Position numbers and translations under genes: made by a program
From: Euglena gracilis
Taxonomy: Eukaryota; Euglenida; Euglenophyceae; Euglenales
Length of the DNA stretch: 64,000 nucleotides
NCBI GenBank assembly: GCA_039621445.1
Contig: CP154956.1
Coordinates: 63,938,257-64,002,256 of the forward strand
Direction of reading: 5' to 3'
Shown: positions 10,187 to 20,190 of the stretch, piece after piece
How positions within the stretch are numbered: position 1 is the stretch's first letter
How the letters are laid out: every line of letters starts with the position of its first letter
Notes under the pieces: generated by a model
Told to the model about the DNA's origin: nothing
What the model saw: the letters and a program-made list of their open reading frames with translations, nothing else
Databases searched by the model: none

Positions 10187-10330
10187 ATCCTACCGCGGTA
10201 CCAGTGCGTGGTGGACAAGTACGGTGGGCTGCATTTCAGCAGCCATCTTGGGAAGTACATCAAGTACGACGCCGCCACGCTGGGCACAATGGTCGACGCC
10301 TTGTTCCAGGGCAAGCTTCGGAAGGGCTGA
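10187..10330 (+). CDS. Exo70-like exocyst subunit, last exon
   Basis: Starts after CTTGCGGGCAG and ends at TGA (10328-10330). It encodes 47 residues beginning ILPRYQCVVDKYG and ending with KYIKYDAATLGTMVDALFQG. Exo70 ends with I.PAYR.F..R......YIKY....LE..L..LFEG, so the YIKY...L...LF motif and the distance to the C terminus both fit. Joined to the 7850-7960 exon it gives a continuous Exo70 C-terminal domain (pfam Exo70 D-domain). The gene is presumably intact in its last 84 codons; GC content is much higher than in the flanking intron. Confidence 0.75.
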   Translation: MLPRYQCVVDKYGGLHFSSHLGKYIKYDAATLGTMVDALFQGKLRKG

Positions 10331-11424
10331 GGCAACCCACACGGCACAGTGCCCGGTGCACGGTGCCCGGTGCTGCTATCCATCCACCTGACCCAACACA
10401 CTCACCTCTGTCATTGCCCCATCCCCACCGCAGTGCGACCCATCCCGGCTGAAGGGACCCCACCGTCCACTGCACCCCGTGCACCATCGTTTTGTCACAC
10501 CATTAACCGGTACCCAGAGATGCCATGCGGAATGGACTGAGTTTTGCCACGGTTTGTGTTGTTTCCTTAATATTTGCCCTCGAAACGACTATACCAGGTT
10601 TGCACACTTTGGTTACATTTTGGATCACTCACTCGCTTGGATTTTGGTTCAATCTTTGCAATTGGCCCTCGGTCTTGCTAAATAGATATGTTTTGTTAGG
10701 TTGTCCCTCTGCAATGCGTTGTTCTTCCTCATCCTCCTCTCCGCCCACCACCACATTCCCACACATCCACATATCCACACATGCACACAGACATACACAC
10801 CAGGGCTGCCCAGCTCAAATTAAGGTCCAAATTTTTTTGGACCTTAAATTGATCCAAATCCAAAAAAATGTTAAATCCAAAAAATTGTTTTTTTCTGCAT
10901 AGTTTGCTGGTTGTGGGGGGGTTCGATTTTTTGGCACTTAATTTGACCAGGAATTGTTGTTTCAAGGCACTTTTTTTGAGCTTTGGGTGGATAGACCATA
11001 TTCCAGCACTGCCAGAAATCATTTTGCTTCCCGGAGTGGGCTTGTTTTTGCCAAGGAATTGCAATTTCATTTTTGCTTGGTCGCAGAAATTCTGCCAGTC
11101 CGAATTGTTTAAGACATTTTACAACATTTACAGGCATTTTGGCAAAAATAATAATTTAAGGTGCAATTTAAAGTTTTAAAGTTTTTTTAAGGTGCCTTAA
11201 AATGAGAATAATGCCTGAATTCGGCCCCTGCATATTTCATTCACACACACTTAAACACGACAGCCCACTGCGACAATACACAACAAACGGCAAATCAAAC
11301 AAGCATGCGTAATGTATTATTCACATGTGTTTGTTCAACATCTCACCCCAGCTTTCCCCCCGCCTCTGTGTCCCTCCTGTGCGGTCTTCGTTGCGGGCCA
11401 TGTCCGTTGAAATGAGGCGGTGAG
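10331..11424. other. 3' flank of the Exo70 gene, AT-rich, no gene seen
   Basis: Begins right after the Exo70 stop codon. Contains a short inverted repeat at 10818-10850 (AAATTAAGGTCCAAAT and its complement) and AT-rich sequence with no recognisable protein. No clear AATAAA close to the stop was noticed, so the polyadenylation site is undefined. Confidence 0.35.
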
Positions 11425-11895
11425 CAGGCACCTATAGCTAAAATGGCCTAAAATGGTCCAAAATGACTTTTTGACCCCTACAGGCTGGGGTCCCCAAAAT
11501 GGCCTAAAATAGGAAAAATTCTGTTGCACAACAATTTTTTGTGAACAACGGAAGCCACTCTGGTAATGACTTTTGGTGCCTTTTGTACTGTGGACGGGAA
11601 AGCAGTGGATTTGGTGCCGTAAATTCATATTGTTCAGAATTCCACTCTGGGTATGAATTAAGGTTTGTTGAGTTTCCCATGGTTTTGATCCAGTGTTCAT
11701 GAATTTTGCATGCTTTTTTGGATGCACATTTCTCATTGAATAAGAGGAGGTTTGCACACGTTATGATACAGTTTTCCGAACAAAAATGACGCAAAATTAT
11801 GATTTTCAAAACCCCCGCCTCTCCCCCAAAATGGCCTAAAATAGCCTAAAGTAGCCTAAAATGGGGAAATTTTTGGGCTTTACAATAGGTGCCTG
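11425..11895. mobile_element. hAT-type MITE (471 bp)
   Basis: Left end CAGGCACCTATAG and right end ATAGGTGCCTG are inverted repeats. The flanking 8 bases are GCGGTGAG and GTGGTGAG (7 of 8 identical), the 8-bp duplication typical of hAT elements. Both subterminal regions carry AAAATGGCCT units, like those of the larger element at 46308-48727, so they belong to one family. There is no transposase; it would depend on an autonomous relative. It lies just upstream of an exon-like stretch beginning at 11915. Confidence 0.7.
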
Positions 11896-11914
11896 GTGGT
11901 GAGGCGTTTTGCAG

Positions 11915-11958
11915 AGATGCGGCGCGGCGAGCAGCCGGCGGGGTTGACCCGGCAGCTG
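11915..11958 (+). CDS. Possible short exon MRRGEQPAGLTRQL
   Basis: A GC-rich stretch behind a CGTTTTGCAG acceptor and before CTG|GTGGGG. The frame reads MRRGEQPAGLTRQL and could be a start-containing exon of the RING gene downstream, but nothing proves the connection. Reading is also open on its left side across the MITE for a short way. Confidence 0.25.
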
Positions 11959-12104
11959 GTGGGGTTGCCAAGCACTCCTCCTGCCTCCCGGCTACCAGCG
12001 CTGCTTCGATTTGGATTTTTTGTGAGTGTCGTGGGCGGTGTGTTGTGTTGTGGTGTGTTATGTTGTTGTTTTTTTGTTGTATGGCGACCCATAGGGTACA
12101 GGAA

Positions 12105-12355
12105 GTTTTTTTTGTGTTAAGGACCGACTCAGGCCCAAGGCCCCAGGCCTGTCTGGGCGTGGAACAGGTTCAAAAATTAAAAGGAAAAGAGAACTTTTTT
12201 TGACGTTTTCGGTGGAAGGGCAAAGTCCAAGGATGCCAGAAATAACTTTCCCCCGAACGACCTTTTTTTGCTAAAAAAAATTATCATGGCCATCTATCGG
12301 CATATTTTTTCTGTTGTGGATTTTTCATTGAATGTGATGGCTCCAGATTTCTCCT
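12105..12355. repeat. Dispersed repeat family R1, copy 1
   Basis: Shares the core TCCAAGGATGCCAGAAAT, a CGACC...TTTTGC tract and a TTTTTCATTGAATGTG tract with copies at 17760-18075, 48845-49120 and the split copy at 40820-42300. Length about 250-300 bases. No coding potential; the class (SINE or DNA element) is undetermined. Confidence 0.55.
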
Positions 12356-12379
12356 CTTTAAAAAAGATGCAACACCCTG

Positions 12380-12830
12380 TGTCATGTTGTGTTCTATTGT
12401 GTTGTGTTGTGTGTGTTGTGTTGTGTTGTGTTGCGTTCTGTGGTGTTATGTTCTGTGGTGTTATGCTCTATTGCGTTGTGTTGTGATCTGCGATGTTTTG
12501 TTGTGTTGCGTTGCGTTGTGTTGTGTTGTGTTTGTTGTGTTGTGCCTGTTGTGCTGCGATGTGCTGCGTTGTGTAGTGTAGTGTTGTGTTGCGTTCTGTG
12601 ATGTTGTTTTGTGTTGTGATCTGTGTTTTGTGCTGTGTGGTGTGGTGGTGTGGTGTGTTCGTTGTGTGTGTTCTTTTGTGTTGTGTTCTGTTCTGTTCTG
12701 TTGTGTGTGCTTGTATGATTTTGTGTGTGTTATATGTGCTTGCTTATGTGTGTGGCTGAGCTTGCATGTATGTGTGTACGCTTGTGTGTGTGTGTGCTCT
12801 TGTGTGTTTCTCTTGAAAGTGTCACGGGCG
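12380..12830. repeat. TTGTG/GTGTT-rich simple repeat
   Basis: A 450-base strand-biased tract of TTGTG, TGCGTTG and TGTG units with frequent substitutions, grading into TG-rich sequence before the RING exon. It produces Cys/Val-rich chance reading frames that should not be called genes. Confidence 0.85.
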
Positions 12831-12868
12831 TTTGGAGAGGGATGGGGACCCGGTGCTGCCCGCGGCAG

Positions 12869-13107
12869 GAATTCCCCCTGTTCTGCCCCATCTGCATGTG
12901 GTACTACCGGCACCTGCTGAAGACGACGTGCTGCGCCGCGCAGTACGTCTGCGAGTTCTGCCTGATGGAGATCGCGGAGCACGGCGGGAAGCGGGCCGGG
13001 GCAGCACGGGCCTCCCGGCCTCTGGCCAGGGCCGCCCCCCGAAGGCCCAGCAATGGATTGCTCTGTACCATCTCTTCAGGAGTCTGTTTTGGATGGTATA
13101 CAGGAAG
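12869..13107 (+). CDS. RING-type zinc finger exon (Sip5-like)
   Basis: After a GCGGCAG acceptor the frame (phase 0) reads EFPLFCPICMWYYRHL, then CCAAQYVCEFCLMEI. C..C, CC and C..C with YY between resemble the variant RING of Sip5-like proteins (usual pattern CPICF.YYP.LN.TRCC...IC.ECF.Q), a family of putative E3 ligases. The next good donor is GTAGGT at 13108, so the exon may extend through a basic, Ala/Arg-rich stretch to 13107; an earlier non-GT donor cannot be excluded. Its phase at that donor does not match the next exon, so an exon may be missing between them. Confidence 0.5.
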
Positions 13108-13109
13108 GT

Positions 13110-13760
13110 AGGTGTGTGTACATATATATTTGTGTGTATGCATATGTATGGATGTATGTATGTATGTATGTATGTATGTATGTATGTATGTATGTATGCA
13201 TGCATGCATGCAGACATACACATATACATACATACATACATACATACATACATACATACATACATACATACATACATACATACATACATACATACATACA
13301 TACATACATACATACATACATACATACATACATACATACATACATACATACATACATACATACATACATACATACATACATACATACATACATACATACA
13401 TACATACATACCATACATACACACATACATGCATGCATACATACGTACGTACGTACGTACATACATACATACATACATACATACATACATACATACATAC
13501 ATACATACATACATACATACATACATACATACATACATACATACATACATACATACATACATACATACATACATACATACATACATACATACATACATAC
13601 ATACATACATACATACATACATACATACATACATACATACATACATACATACATACATACATACATACATACACACATACATACACACACACACATGCAT
13701 GCATGGATGCATGCATGCATACAGACAGACATACATGCATATATATGTTTATATATGAAT
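13110..13760. repeat. (TATG)/(CATA) microsatellite
   Basis: Short TATG run (13148-13200), then a very long CATA/TACA array to about 13680, with a few ACGT-type variants at 13441-13460 and a GCATGCATGC patch at each end. The Tyr/His/Ile/Thr and Met/Tyr/Val/Cys reading frames on the two strands are artefacts. It lies in an intron of the RING gene if the exon model is right. Confidence 0.95.
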
Positions 13761-13799
13761 GTGTGAATTGGACACGAGTATGTAGGACAGGTGTATGCA

Positions 13800-14260
13800 T
13801 GCACAAATGGAGGCATGGATGGATGGAGGGAGGGAGGGAGGGAGGAGGGAGAGAGGCAGGGGAGGGAGGGAGGCAGGGAGGGAGGGCGGGAGGAAGGGAG
13901 GGAGGGAGGGAGGGAAGGATGGATGTGTGCATGTCTGTCTGCCTGCCTGTAAATCTGTCTGCCTCCTGTCTGTCTACATCTACACATATACATATGCGTA
14001 TATATCTGCACATACATATACACACATATGTATACACATCCACAAGCGCATACACATACGCACACACACACATGCACGTATATATGCACGTACATGTGCA
14101 TGTACATAAACATATATCAATACATATACATATATTTATGCATATTCAAAAACACACATATATATGTTCATATACACATGCATATACATATAAGTGTGCA
14201 TATATTACATATGCATACGCACACGCACATACACATATTTACAAACATATTCAAATGTAT
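13800..14260. repeat. GGGA-rich and ACAT-rich simple sequence
   Basis: GGGAGGGAGG units at 13819-13925 are followed by degenerate ACATATACAC-type sequence to about 14260. No gene is visible. Confidence 0.85.
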
Positions 14261-14479
14261 GCCATATGCTGCTGCAAATGGGGACAAAATCAACGCAGGA
14301 GGAATTGCCAATGACATTGCCACATCAACCATTATTTATTCTTCGAATTTAAAATGCCTGCCCCCATGAGCATGTTCTGCGAGGTCTGCGATGTGCACAA
14401 GAGCGTTTGAAGTTTGCCCAAGTGGGCTGGGGGGCCAACAGATTTCCTGGGTTTGGCAGGGACCCTGCGGGGGATCCAG

Positions 14480-14665
14480 GAGCCCCGGTTCTTGTTGTTC
14501 CCGGAGCTGGCGGATTTCCCCGCCGAGCTGAGCTGTCCGTTCTGCATGCGGGCCATGGTGTTGCAGGAGGTGACCCCCTCCGACACGGTCCGCGTGTACC
14601 GCGACACCCCGAAGGGGGACTACGCGTCCCCGTTCAGCCCCCCGAAGCCCGGCGACACGTTTGAG
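14480..14665 (+). CDS. Sip5-like protein, CPFC exon
   Basis: Bounded by GGATCCAG and GAG|GTGCGC, 62 codons, phase 0 on both sides. Encodes LADFPAELSCPFCMRAM, then VYRDTPKGDYASPFSPPK and GDTFE. Sip5-like RING proteins have, after the RING, a second zinc-binding C..C pair (CPFC/CPYC) and a conserved segment with YxDTP, SPL and GDSFE. The match in order supports placing this exon after the 12869 exon. The protein is probably a cytoplasmic E3-type adaptor; the function is inferred from family only. Confidence 0.55.
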
Positions 14666-14906
14666 GTGCGCCCCTCCTGATCGATGGCTCAGGCCAGTCA
14701 ATCAATAGCAGGTTCAGCGGAACAACAAAATGCGTGTGATGGGTATGTTCCAAAAAGATGGGGATCCTCCACTCCCGCCTCGCATGCAGGCCCGAGACAG
14801 GGAATCCATTTCCACTTCGGGATGGCTTTGGGGGTGGCTTTCCAGCAGGTGGGTTGGCCACGTTGTCAGGCAGAGTCAGGCGTGCAGTTCGGCTCCTGCT
14901 CCACAG

Positions 14907-14969
14907 GCGCTGGCCCGGAAGATGCTGTCGTTTGAGGCAGAGGGCTGCCCAGAGGGGGATGGGGCATAT
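14907..14969 (+). CDS. Sip5-like protein, short exon ALARKMLSFE
   Basis: Begins after CTCCACAG in phase 0 and reads ALARKMLSFE, then an acidic tail to TAT|GTAGTT. Joined to the previous exon it gives GDTFEALARKMLSFE, the expected GDSFE.LKRKM block of the family. An alternative end after TTTGAG would need a GC donor. 21 codons if it ends at 14969. Confidence 0.5.
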
Positions 14970-15373
14970 GTAGTTGGGTGGGGGACTACACAAATGCCAG
15001 TGTTGTGTTGGTGAGGGGCGAACCTGAACAACAGAATTAGCTATCCGTTCTGGCTATGGTCCGTTCCCTGAAACTGAGCACTGAAGACATGGAAATCCAT
15101 GCGCAGCGAGGCTGTCAGTGATTTTCACCCTGACATGAAAAGCGTCGAAGTGGGACAGAGCCTCATCTTGTGGAATTTTCGACACTCCCAAATCAGAATG
15201 GTAATTACGAAAACCTGTGGGGCTCAATCGGCCATCCTCATTATTTGGGGGTGCCTGGAAGAGTCTTACTTTTAGTGCAAGAGCCCTGGCACTCAGGGGA
15301 TGAAAGGCAATCTTTGAATTCCTACCAGCCCCCTCCCCCCCCCCCCCGGCCCATCCCCCGCTGCGGGCACCAG

Positions 15374-15520
15374 CCGGACCGGACGCCTCACTGGCTGCGG
15401 CTGCGGCGCAAGGTGCGGTCTGCCCCGCGGGGGAGGGGCAGCGTGGCGGAGGCCCCAGCCCCGGCGTGGGCGGCGAAGCGGCAACTGCTGGCGGCCAGTG
15501 CGGCCCGGGGGGGGGGGATA
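15374..15520 (+). CDS. Sip5-like protein, basic W-containing exon
   Basis: After GGGCACCAG the phase-0 frame gives [13 protein letters not shown], then [17 protein letters not shown]. In Sip5-like proteins a later block reads roughly I.P.WA..L...RA..AR.AA; the second half of this exon resembles it. The donor could be GTGGGC at 15521, which keeps phase 0. Start and end are less certain than the coding frame. Confidence 0.4.
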
Positions 15521-15529
15521 GTGGGCAGG

Positions 15530-15665
15530 AGGGTGTGCGTGTGTGTGTGTGCGCGCGCGTGTGTGTGTGTGTGTGCGTGTGTGTGTGTGTGTGTTTGTGT
15601 TTGTGTGTGTGTGTGCGTGTGTGTGTGTGCGCGCGCGTGCGTGCGTGTTTATGTTTGTGGGCATA
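15530..15665. repeat. (GT)n microsatellite
   Basis: GT/GC dinucleotide tract with GCGC interruptions immediately after the exon at 15374-15520, presumably in the following intron. Confidence 0.95.
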
Positions 15666-15944
15666 TGTGTGCGAGAGTCCCCACCACAGGACTGTGGGGT
15701 TGCCCTCTGTCCTGCTTTTTTTCCAGGCCAACCACCCGTCTTGGGGTCACACTCATGTTTTCAGTGTTCCTTGCGTGAATGCTATGTTGGGCTGGCCCCG
15801 CCACGCCTTGTGTCATCTCCGTAAGTATTTCATTTTGTGTGTGCTTCTGTGATTTGTGCATTTTTTGATCCGCTGTGCTCAGTTGTGTTGGGGTATCCTC
15901 CTATTTCTCCAACAACACTTGTCCCATGATCACCCCCCATCAGA

Positions 15945-16180
15945 CTTTTTTTCAAGGAAGTTCGCACCTCCCCCTTGGTGGGGGTGGGTGCCATGGGCAG
16001 GTTATGATGGGGGTTGGGCATTTTTGATCCCTCCTCGGGGAGTCGGGTTTGGGGGTGGGAAGTGCTATGGCTGAATTTGCCTGGGTCGGCTGGCACTGGA
16101 CCCAAAGCCGATCCCCCTGGTATGGGCAGGCACCGCACAGCACAAGGCCCCGCCCCCTGGGGTTGGCAAAAAGATGCCTC
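15945..16180. repeat. Dispersed repeat family R2, copy 1
   Basis: Contains CCCTCC..GGGAGTCGGGTTT, TGGGTGGG..GTGCTAT and GGCTGGGTCGGCTGGCACTGG-like segments shared with 38460-38710 and 49770-50040. About 240 bases, non-coding. Confidence 0.5.
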
Positions 16181-17260
16181 CCCGATGCACATTTTTTGCT
16201 GGGGTTTAATGTTGGTTTGCAAATACACCCTTGCCTTGTGATCATTTATCGCCAGGATCAGGGAAGAGGGGGTTGTTGATCGTGGACGTGGGGAGGTGTG
16301 TTGCCAAGTGTCCGTGTCTATCCAGTTGTGTGTGTGTGTGCGCGCGCATGTATGTGTGTGTGGTGCCGTTAGTCTGGGCCTCACTGAGGGTGGCCCTGTA
16401 TGGCCGGGAGGTGGCAGATGTCCGGCAGGCATTCGAAGCGAGTGCCGCCGTTGACCGACCAGGCTTCCCCCCCTGTACACACACCTTGATGCCATGACTG
16501 GTCTGTTAGGCTTTGCTGCACCAAAACGGAGATCTGCTTGCTGGCTGGCTAACTGGCCGACTGGTGAAGCTGAAGGGTTACGAAGGGGAAGGAGGTCCCA
16601 AGGGGCTCGGTGGCACTCCCCCTCCAACCCCCTCCCACTGCAACGCCACCAAGGGGCCTGCCAGTGCTCCCAGCCATCTGCACCACGATATCGACATCCC
16701 AAGCGGCCCGTTTCAACCGCTGGCTCTCAGGTTTTTGCCATTGCCCTAATTTTCATGAGCACAATCAGACGTGCATTGCGCATGCACTCACGCGCTTGCA
16801 CAAGACAAACGCAGACAGACAAACACATAACGACCCAAAATGCACAAACACACACGCACACATGCACACACGCATGCACACACGTACGCACGCACAGACA
16901 CAGCGCATTTTCTGCGGCGCGGGATGGTGCATACCTGGTGGGAGGTCACGGAGGTAAGATGCGTTGATGTTGGGTCACAGCCAGCTATGGCCGAAACCAA
17001 ACAAACACATTGGACCTTGTTGAAGGGAGGTTCTGTTTAGCCGCGGCCGGCACGCAGCTCAGCGTTGTGACATCGAAATGGTTGGGCTGTGGCCGGCCGT
17101 GAACCTGCCATGCTTATTTTTGGGGGGGGGGGGGCATTCTCCAGCGAACAACCAAACTACAACCAACCACCACAAAAAAAAAATGAAAATGAACCACAAC
17201 AAAGAATGAAGGCATACGGTCAGATCCAGGATTCTCATGCGAAATTCCCCTCGGCCTCCA
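16180..17260. other. Intron or intergenic, no gene recognised
   Basis: Holds a short GT tract (16329-16362), an AC-rich tract (16840-16900) and open frames without similarity. The two strands give Arg/Thr/His-rich artefacts only. Confidence 0.4.
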
Positions 17261-17264
17261 CAGG

Positions 17265-17735
17265 TACCCGCCCCCCCCCCCCGGGCAATTGACGCCCCCG
17301 GGCAATTGACGCCCCCGGGCAATTGACGCCCCCGGGCAATTGTCACCCCTGGCTGTGCCGGCCAATTTGTCACCCCGGGAAATTGTCACCCCCCTCTGTG
17401 TTGCCCGATTTGTCACCCCCCCCCCCACAGAAGATGTTTGTGAACTTTCTTTTCGCCGACACGACTCGATTGATCCTCTATTTCGCTACAACGTGCTGAG
17501 AAATGTCACATACCAAATGCTCTGCACAATATCGCAACCATAGCTGCATTTTTGCGTGTTCACTGGTGTTTCAGATGGTGTTCTTGGTCATTTGGATTTA
17601 ATGTGGCCTACATGGGTGGGCAATTGACGCCCCCGGGCAATTGACGCCCCCGGGCAATTGTCACCCCCCTCTGTGCTGGCCAAATTGTCACCCCGGGAAA
17701 TTGTCACCCCCCTCTGTGCTGCCCGATTTGTCGAT
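17265..17735. repeat. GGGCAATTGACGCCCCC repeat complex, copy 1
   Basis: Two clusters of GGGCAATTGACGCCCCC and GGGAAATTGTCACCCCC units (17276-17425, 17618-17735) flank a single-copy-looking core of about 190 bases. The core starts after a C run ending in ACAG and reads EDVCELSFRRHD in one frame. The whole unit recurs at 56085-57010, where the core is present twice. The clusters are mostly direct repeats with inverted terminal copies. Confidence 0.7.
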
Positions 17736-17759
17736 GTAGATGTAGATGGGTCGAAGGCA

Positions 17760-18075
17760 GGGCGGTCCATATGGGACGGGATGATTTTTTTTGCTAAGGG
17801 CCATCTTTGGGCCCAAGGGCCATTCAGCGACCCGGGCATCCAATGCGGTCGCAAATTAAAAATCGAAAAGTCTGAAAACACATTAGTTATTTTTTGATTG
17901 GATGGGTGATTGTCCAAGGATGCCAGAAATCACCTTTTTTCACAAAGCCGACCCGTTTTGCCAAATTATGGCCATTTTTTCGGCCACTTTTCTTGAGGGG
18001 TTTTTATTGGATGTGCTGGGATGGGGAAAAATAAGAGTTTTTTTATTTTGTGCTTAAGGACCACCCGAAGGTCCA
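17760..18075. repeat. Dispersed repeat family R1, copy 2
   Basis: Contains TCCAAGGATGCCAGAAAT near 17914, the CGACCCGTTTTGCCAAA tract and a TTTTTATTGGATGTGCTGGG tract, as in the other R1 copies. It begins next to the repeat complex above. Confidence 0.55.
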
Positions 18076-18333
18076 GGGTCCCTGGTGTGTGTCAACAACA
18101 GCTTGACAAACTGTCCCCAACAGGACACCAGCACCCCAACTGGGGTCGGTTCTGGGTCGTTGCATCCATTGTGGTCTGTCAGCCGCGGGCCACCCGGCTT
18201 TTATGTCAGTCGGGCTATTGTCACGAAGTTGCACAATTTTTTTTCCACGCATTTCCTTGTGATGGTGGTGGCCCGTGCGCCAGCCATCCACCCCCTCCCC
18301 CCCCCCCCACAGCCCCGCCCCTCTGTCCCACAG

Positions 18334-18414
18334 GGCTTTGCGGCCCAGCTCACGGACGCGCTGGTCCTCGCCCCGTCCCACGCCTCCTCCCCGTCGTGCA
18401 TGTCCCTCGCTGCG
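18334..18414 (+). CDS. Exon-like, GFAAQLTDALVLAP (Sip5-like gene?)
   Basis: A clean 27-codon phase-0 exon between GTCCCACAG and GCG|GTCTGG, encoding GFAAQLTDALVLAPSHASS. It has the same phase as the preceding Sip5-like exons and is GC-rich. I do not recognise the sequence itself; membership in the RING gene is inferred from order and phase. Confidence 0.4.
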
Positions 18415-18568
18415 GTCTGGTCTGTCAGATGGGCCCCGGGGGGGGGGGGGGCAAGGGGCTTGGAGGTTGGGTGGCGAGCGGCCCCGACCCACCCAAGTTG
18501 GACGATGTCCGGCAAAAAGGTATTGTGGCAGGCCGTGGTTGTCCCCCGGCCCGGTGGAACGGCGCCAG

Positions 18569-18640
18569 CGGCAACGCGCGTTCTACGCCATGGCCCCGGC
18601 CCGCCGACCCCCCCCCCCCCGGGGATGGTGTGCCCGGCCC
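18569..18640 (+). CDS. Exon-like, RQRAFYAMA
   Basis: After GGCGCCAG the phase-0 frame reads RQRAFYAMAPARRPP. The start fits the previous phase. The right boundary is unclear because a C run (18609-18620) follows. Confidence 0.3.
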
Positions 18641-18710
18641 AGCCCGGGCCGCCCCCCAGCCAGGGGGCGGCGGGCACAGGTCCCTCGCCGACCCCGCGCC
18701 GACTGCACAG

Positions 18711-18810
18711 TGCGCCGGCGACGCGGTTCGGGGGGCCCACGTGCGCCATCTCCACCATCAACACCGCCATCGACGACATCCTCGCCCTGCAGGACGCCCG
18801 GGGCGGGGCA
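18711..18810 (+). CDS. Exon-like, AISTINTAIDDILALQDA
   Basis: After GACTGCACAG a GC-rich frame gives TRFGGPTCAIS, then TINTAIDDILALQDA. The last part resembles the C-terminal helix with acidic residues seen in Sip5-like and UIM-containing proteins, but the similarity is weak. Probable later exon of the same gene. Confidence 0.3.
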
Positions 18811-19113
18811 CACCCAGTGCCCAGCGCTGGGCCGCGGCGATTCCTGGGTTGCTGGTTTGGGCTGGAGGTGGGGGCGAGATGACAAAGGCCGATGTTGGAC
18901 AAGAGCGGCGTGGCGCCGATGGCCGCAAAGAAAAGCCACTCCTCGAACACAGACTGGACTGGCTCTTTCCCCCGACCTATCGACGTCCTTCGGCCAAGCT
19001 TCATCTCCCAAACAACCCACCCGGAGGGCCTCAGAACCCCGCCACAAAGCAAGTTCATTGAACGGCCATAAACTACTGCCCCCCCCCCTCCTCTGGGGGG
19101 TCGCAGTAGTTTA

Positions 19114-19520
19114 CCCCCCCCCCCTATGTCCAACGACCCCCCTATGTCCAACGACCACCCCCCCGGTCAGAGGACACCTTTTCGGAGGTTTGACCAAATT
19201 TTTCGTCCCGGCGTGAAGCGCCAGGACGAAAAATTTTGCCCAAAAATTGGCCAAAAAATTGGCCAAAGTGCCATTTTTGACACTTTTTGGACAAAAATTT
19301 GTCAAAATTGCCCAAAGTTTTCGGCGCGAAGCGCCGGAAGGGAAAATTTGGGCATTTTTGGGTGGGTAGGGACCCGGGTACCCACCAACTTTCTTTTGAC
19401 CCCATGTCCAACGACCACCCCCCCGGTCAGAGGACACCTTTTTGGTCACTACCCTATGTCCAACGACCACCCCCCCGGTCAGAGGACAGAGGTTACCGGT
19501 CATTGGACATGGGGGGGGGG
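19114..19520. mobile_element. C-tract MITE, GTCCAACGACC family, copy 1
   Basis: Ends are ten C followed by TATGTCCAACGACC at the left and the complement (GGTCATTGGACAT plus ten G) at the right, with TA on both sides (19112-19113, 19521-19522). Internal direct copies of GTCCAACGACC...CCGGTCAGAGGACA occur at 19150, 19408 and 19457. 407 bp, no protein. Copy 2 is at 61921-62536. Confidence 0.7.
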
Positions 19521-19579
19521 TAGTTGGGGGGGGGTCCCACTGACCCGGCAACTATCGTACAGAAGGCTGACCCCAGAAA

Positions 19580-19612
19580 TAGGGTTTGGGTTAGGGTTAG
19601 GGTTAGGATTTG
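19580..19612 (+). repeat. TTAGGG-type interstitial repeat
   Basis: Four to five consecutive GGGTTA/GGGTTT units, the plant/protist-type telomere motif or a close relative. Too short to be a telomere. Confidence 0.6.
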
Positions 19613-19979
19613 GGCCGTTCAGCCTAATATAGCCCTAGAATTATGCCTGGTTTAAGCCTAAAGGCCGAATTTCTGTCTCACTCCCTAACCTTGGCCAAAC
19701 GGCCCAACTCTTACCCTAATCCCTTTCTTGCCGACAATCATAACCTAAACCCATGTCTGAGTTTTCCTGACAGAATTGAAAGCTGCCGACAAAACCCCCA
19801 TCAGCTTGCCCTCACGAAGTCGATCCCCCACTAAATTCCTAGGACCCCTGGGGGAGGGACAGTAGTTGATGGCGGCCGTTCATTCCTGGGCCACCGGCAC
19901 CCCGCCGCAACGGTTGCGGGGGGTCGCCCCCCCCCCCGCCCCGCCCCGCCCCGCTCCCGGAGCGGCCGGGCGCCCGCCG

Positions 19980-20190
19980 AGTCCCACCGCGATGGGCTCC
20001 CCGAAGTGGGAGGAGGGGGAGGAGGGGCCCCCGCCCGCCGCCACTGCCCCCGCCTCCCCACCGGCCCGGCCGGGGCAGCCGCCGGGGGAGCCCGCCCCCC
20101 CCGTCGCCCTGCCGCCGGACAGTGCGGGCGGCCAGCTGTCCCCGGGCCGCGCCGAGGTGCCCCCCCCCCCCCGGCTCGGACGTTGCATGG
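19980..20190 (+). CDS. Possible proline-rich exon
   Basis: GC-rich open frame, MGSPKWEEGEEGPPPAA followed by Pro/Ala/Gly-rich sequence. Consistent with a low-complexity linker exon, but the other strand is also open and no splice sites are decisive. Not assigned to a gene. Confidence 0.25.

Noticed and set aside
12822-14314. Long open frames (300-400 codons) on both strands over the CATA array
   Set aside because: They consist of repeated Tyr-Ile-His-Thr or Tyr-Val-Cys-Met from a 4-bp repeat, which stays open in all frames; no natural protein content outside the array.
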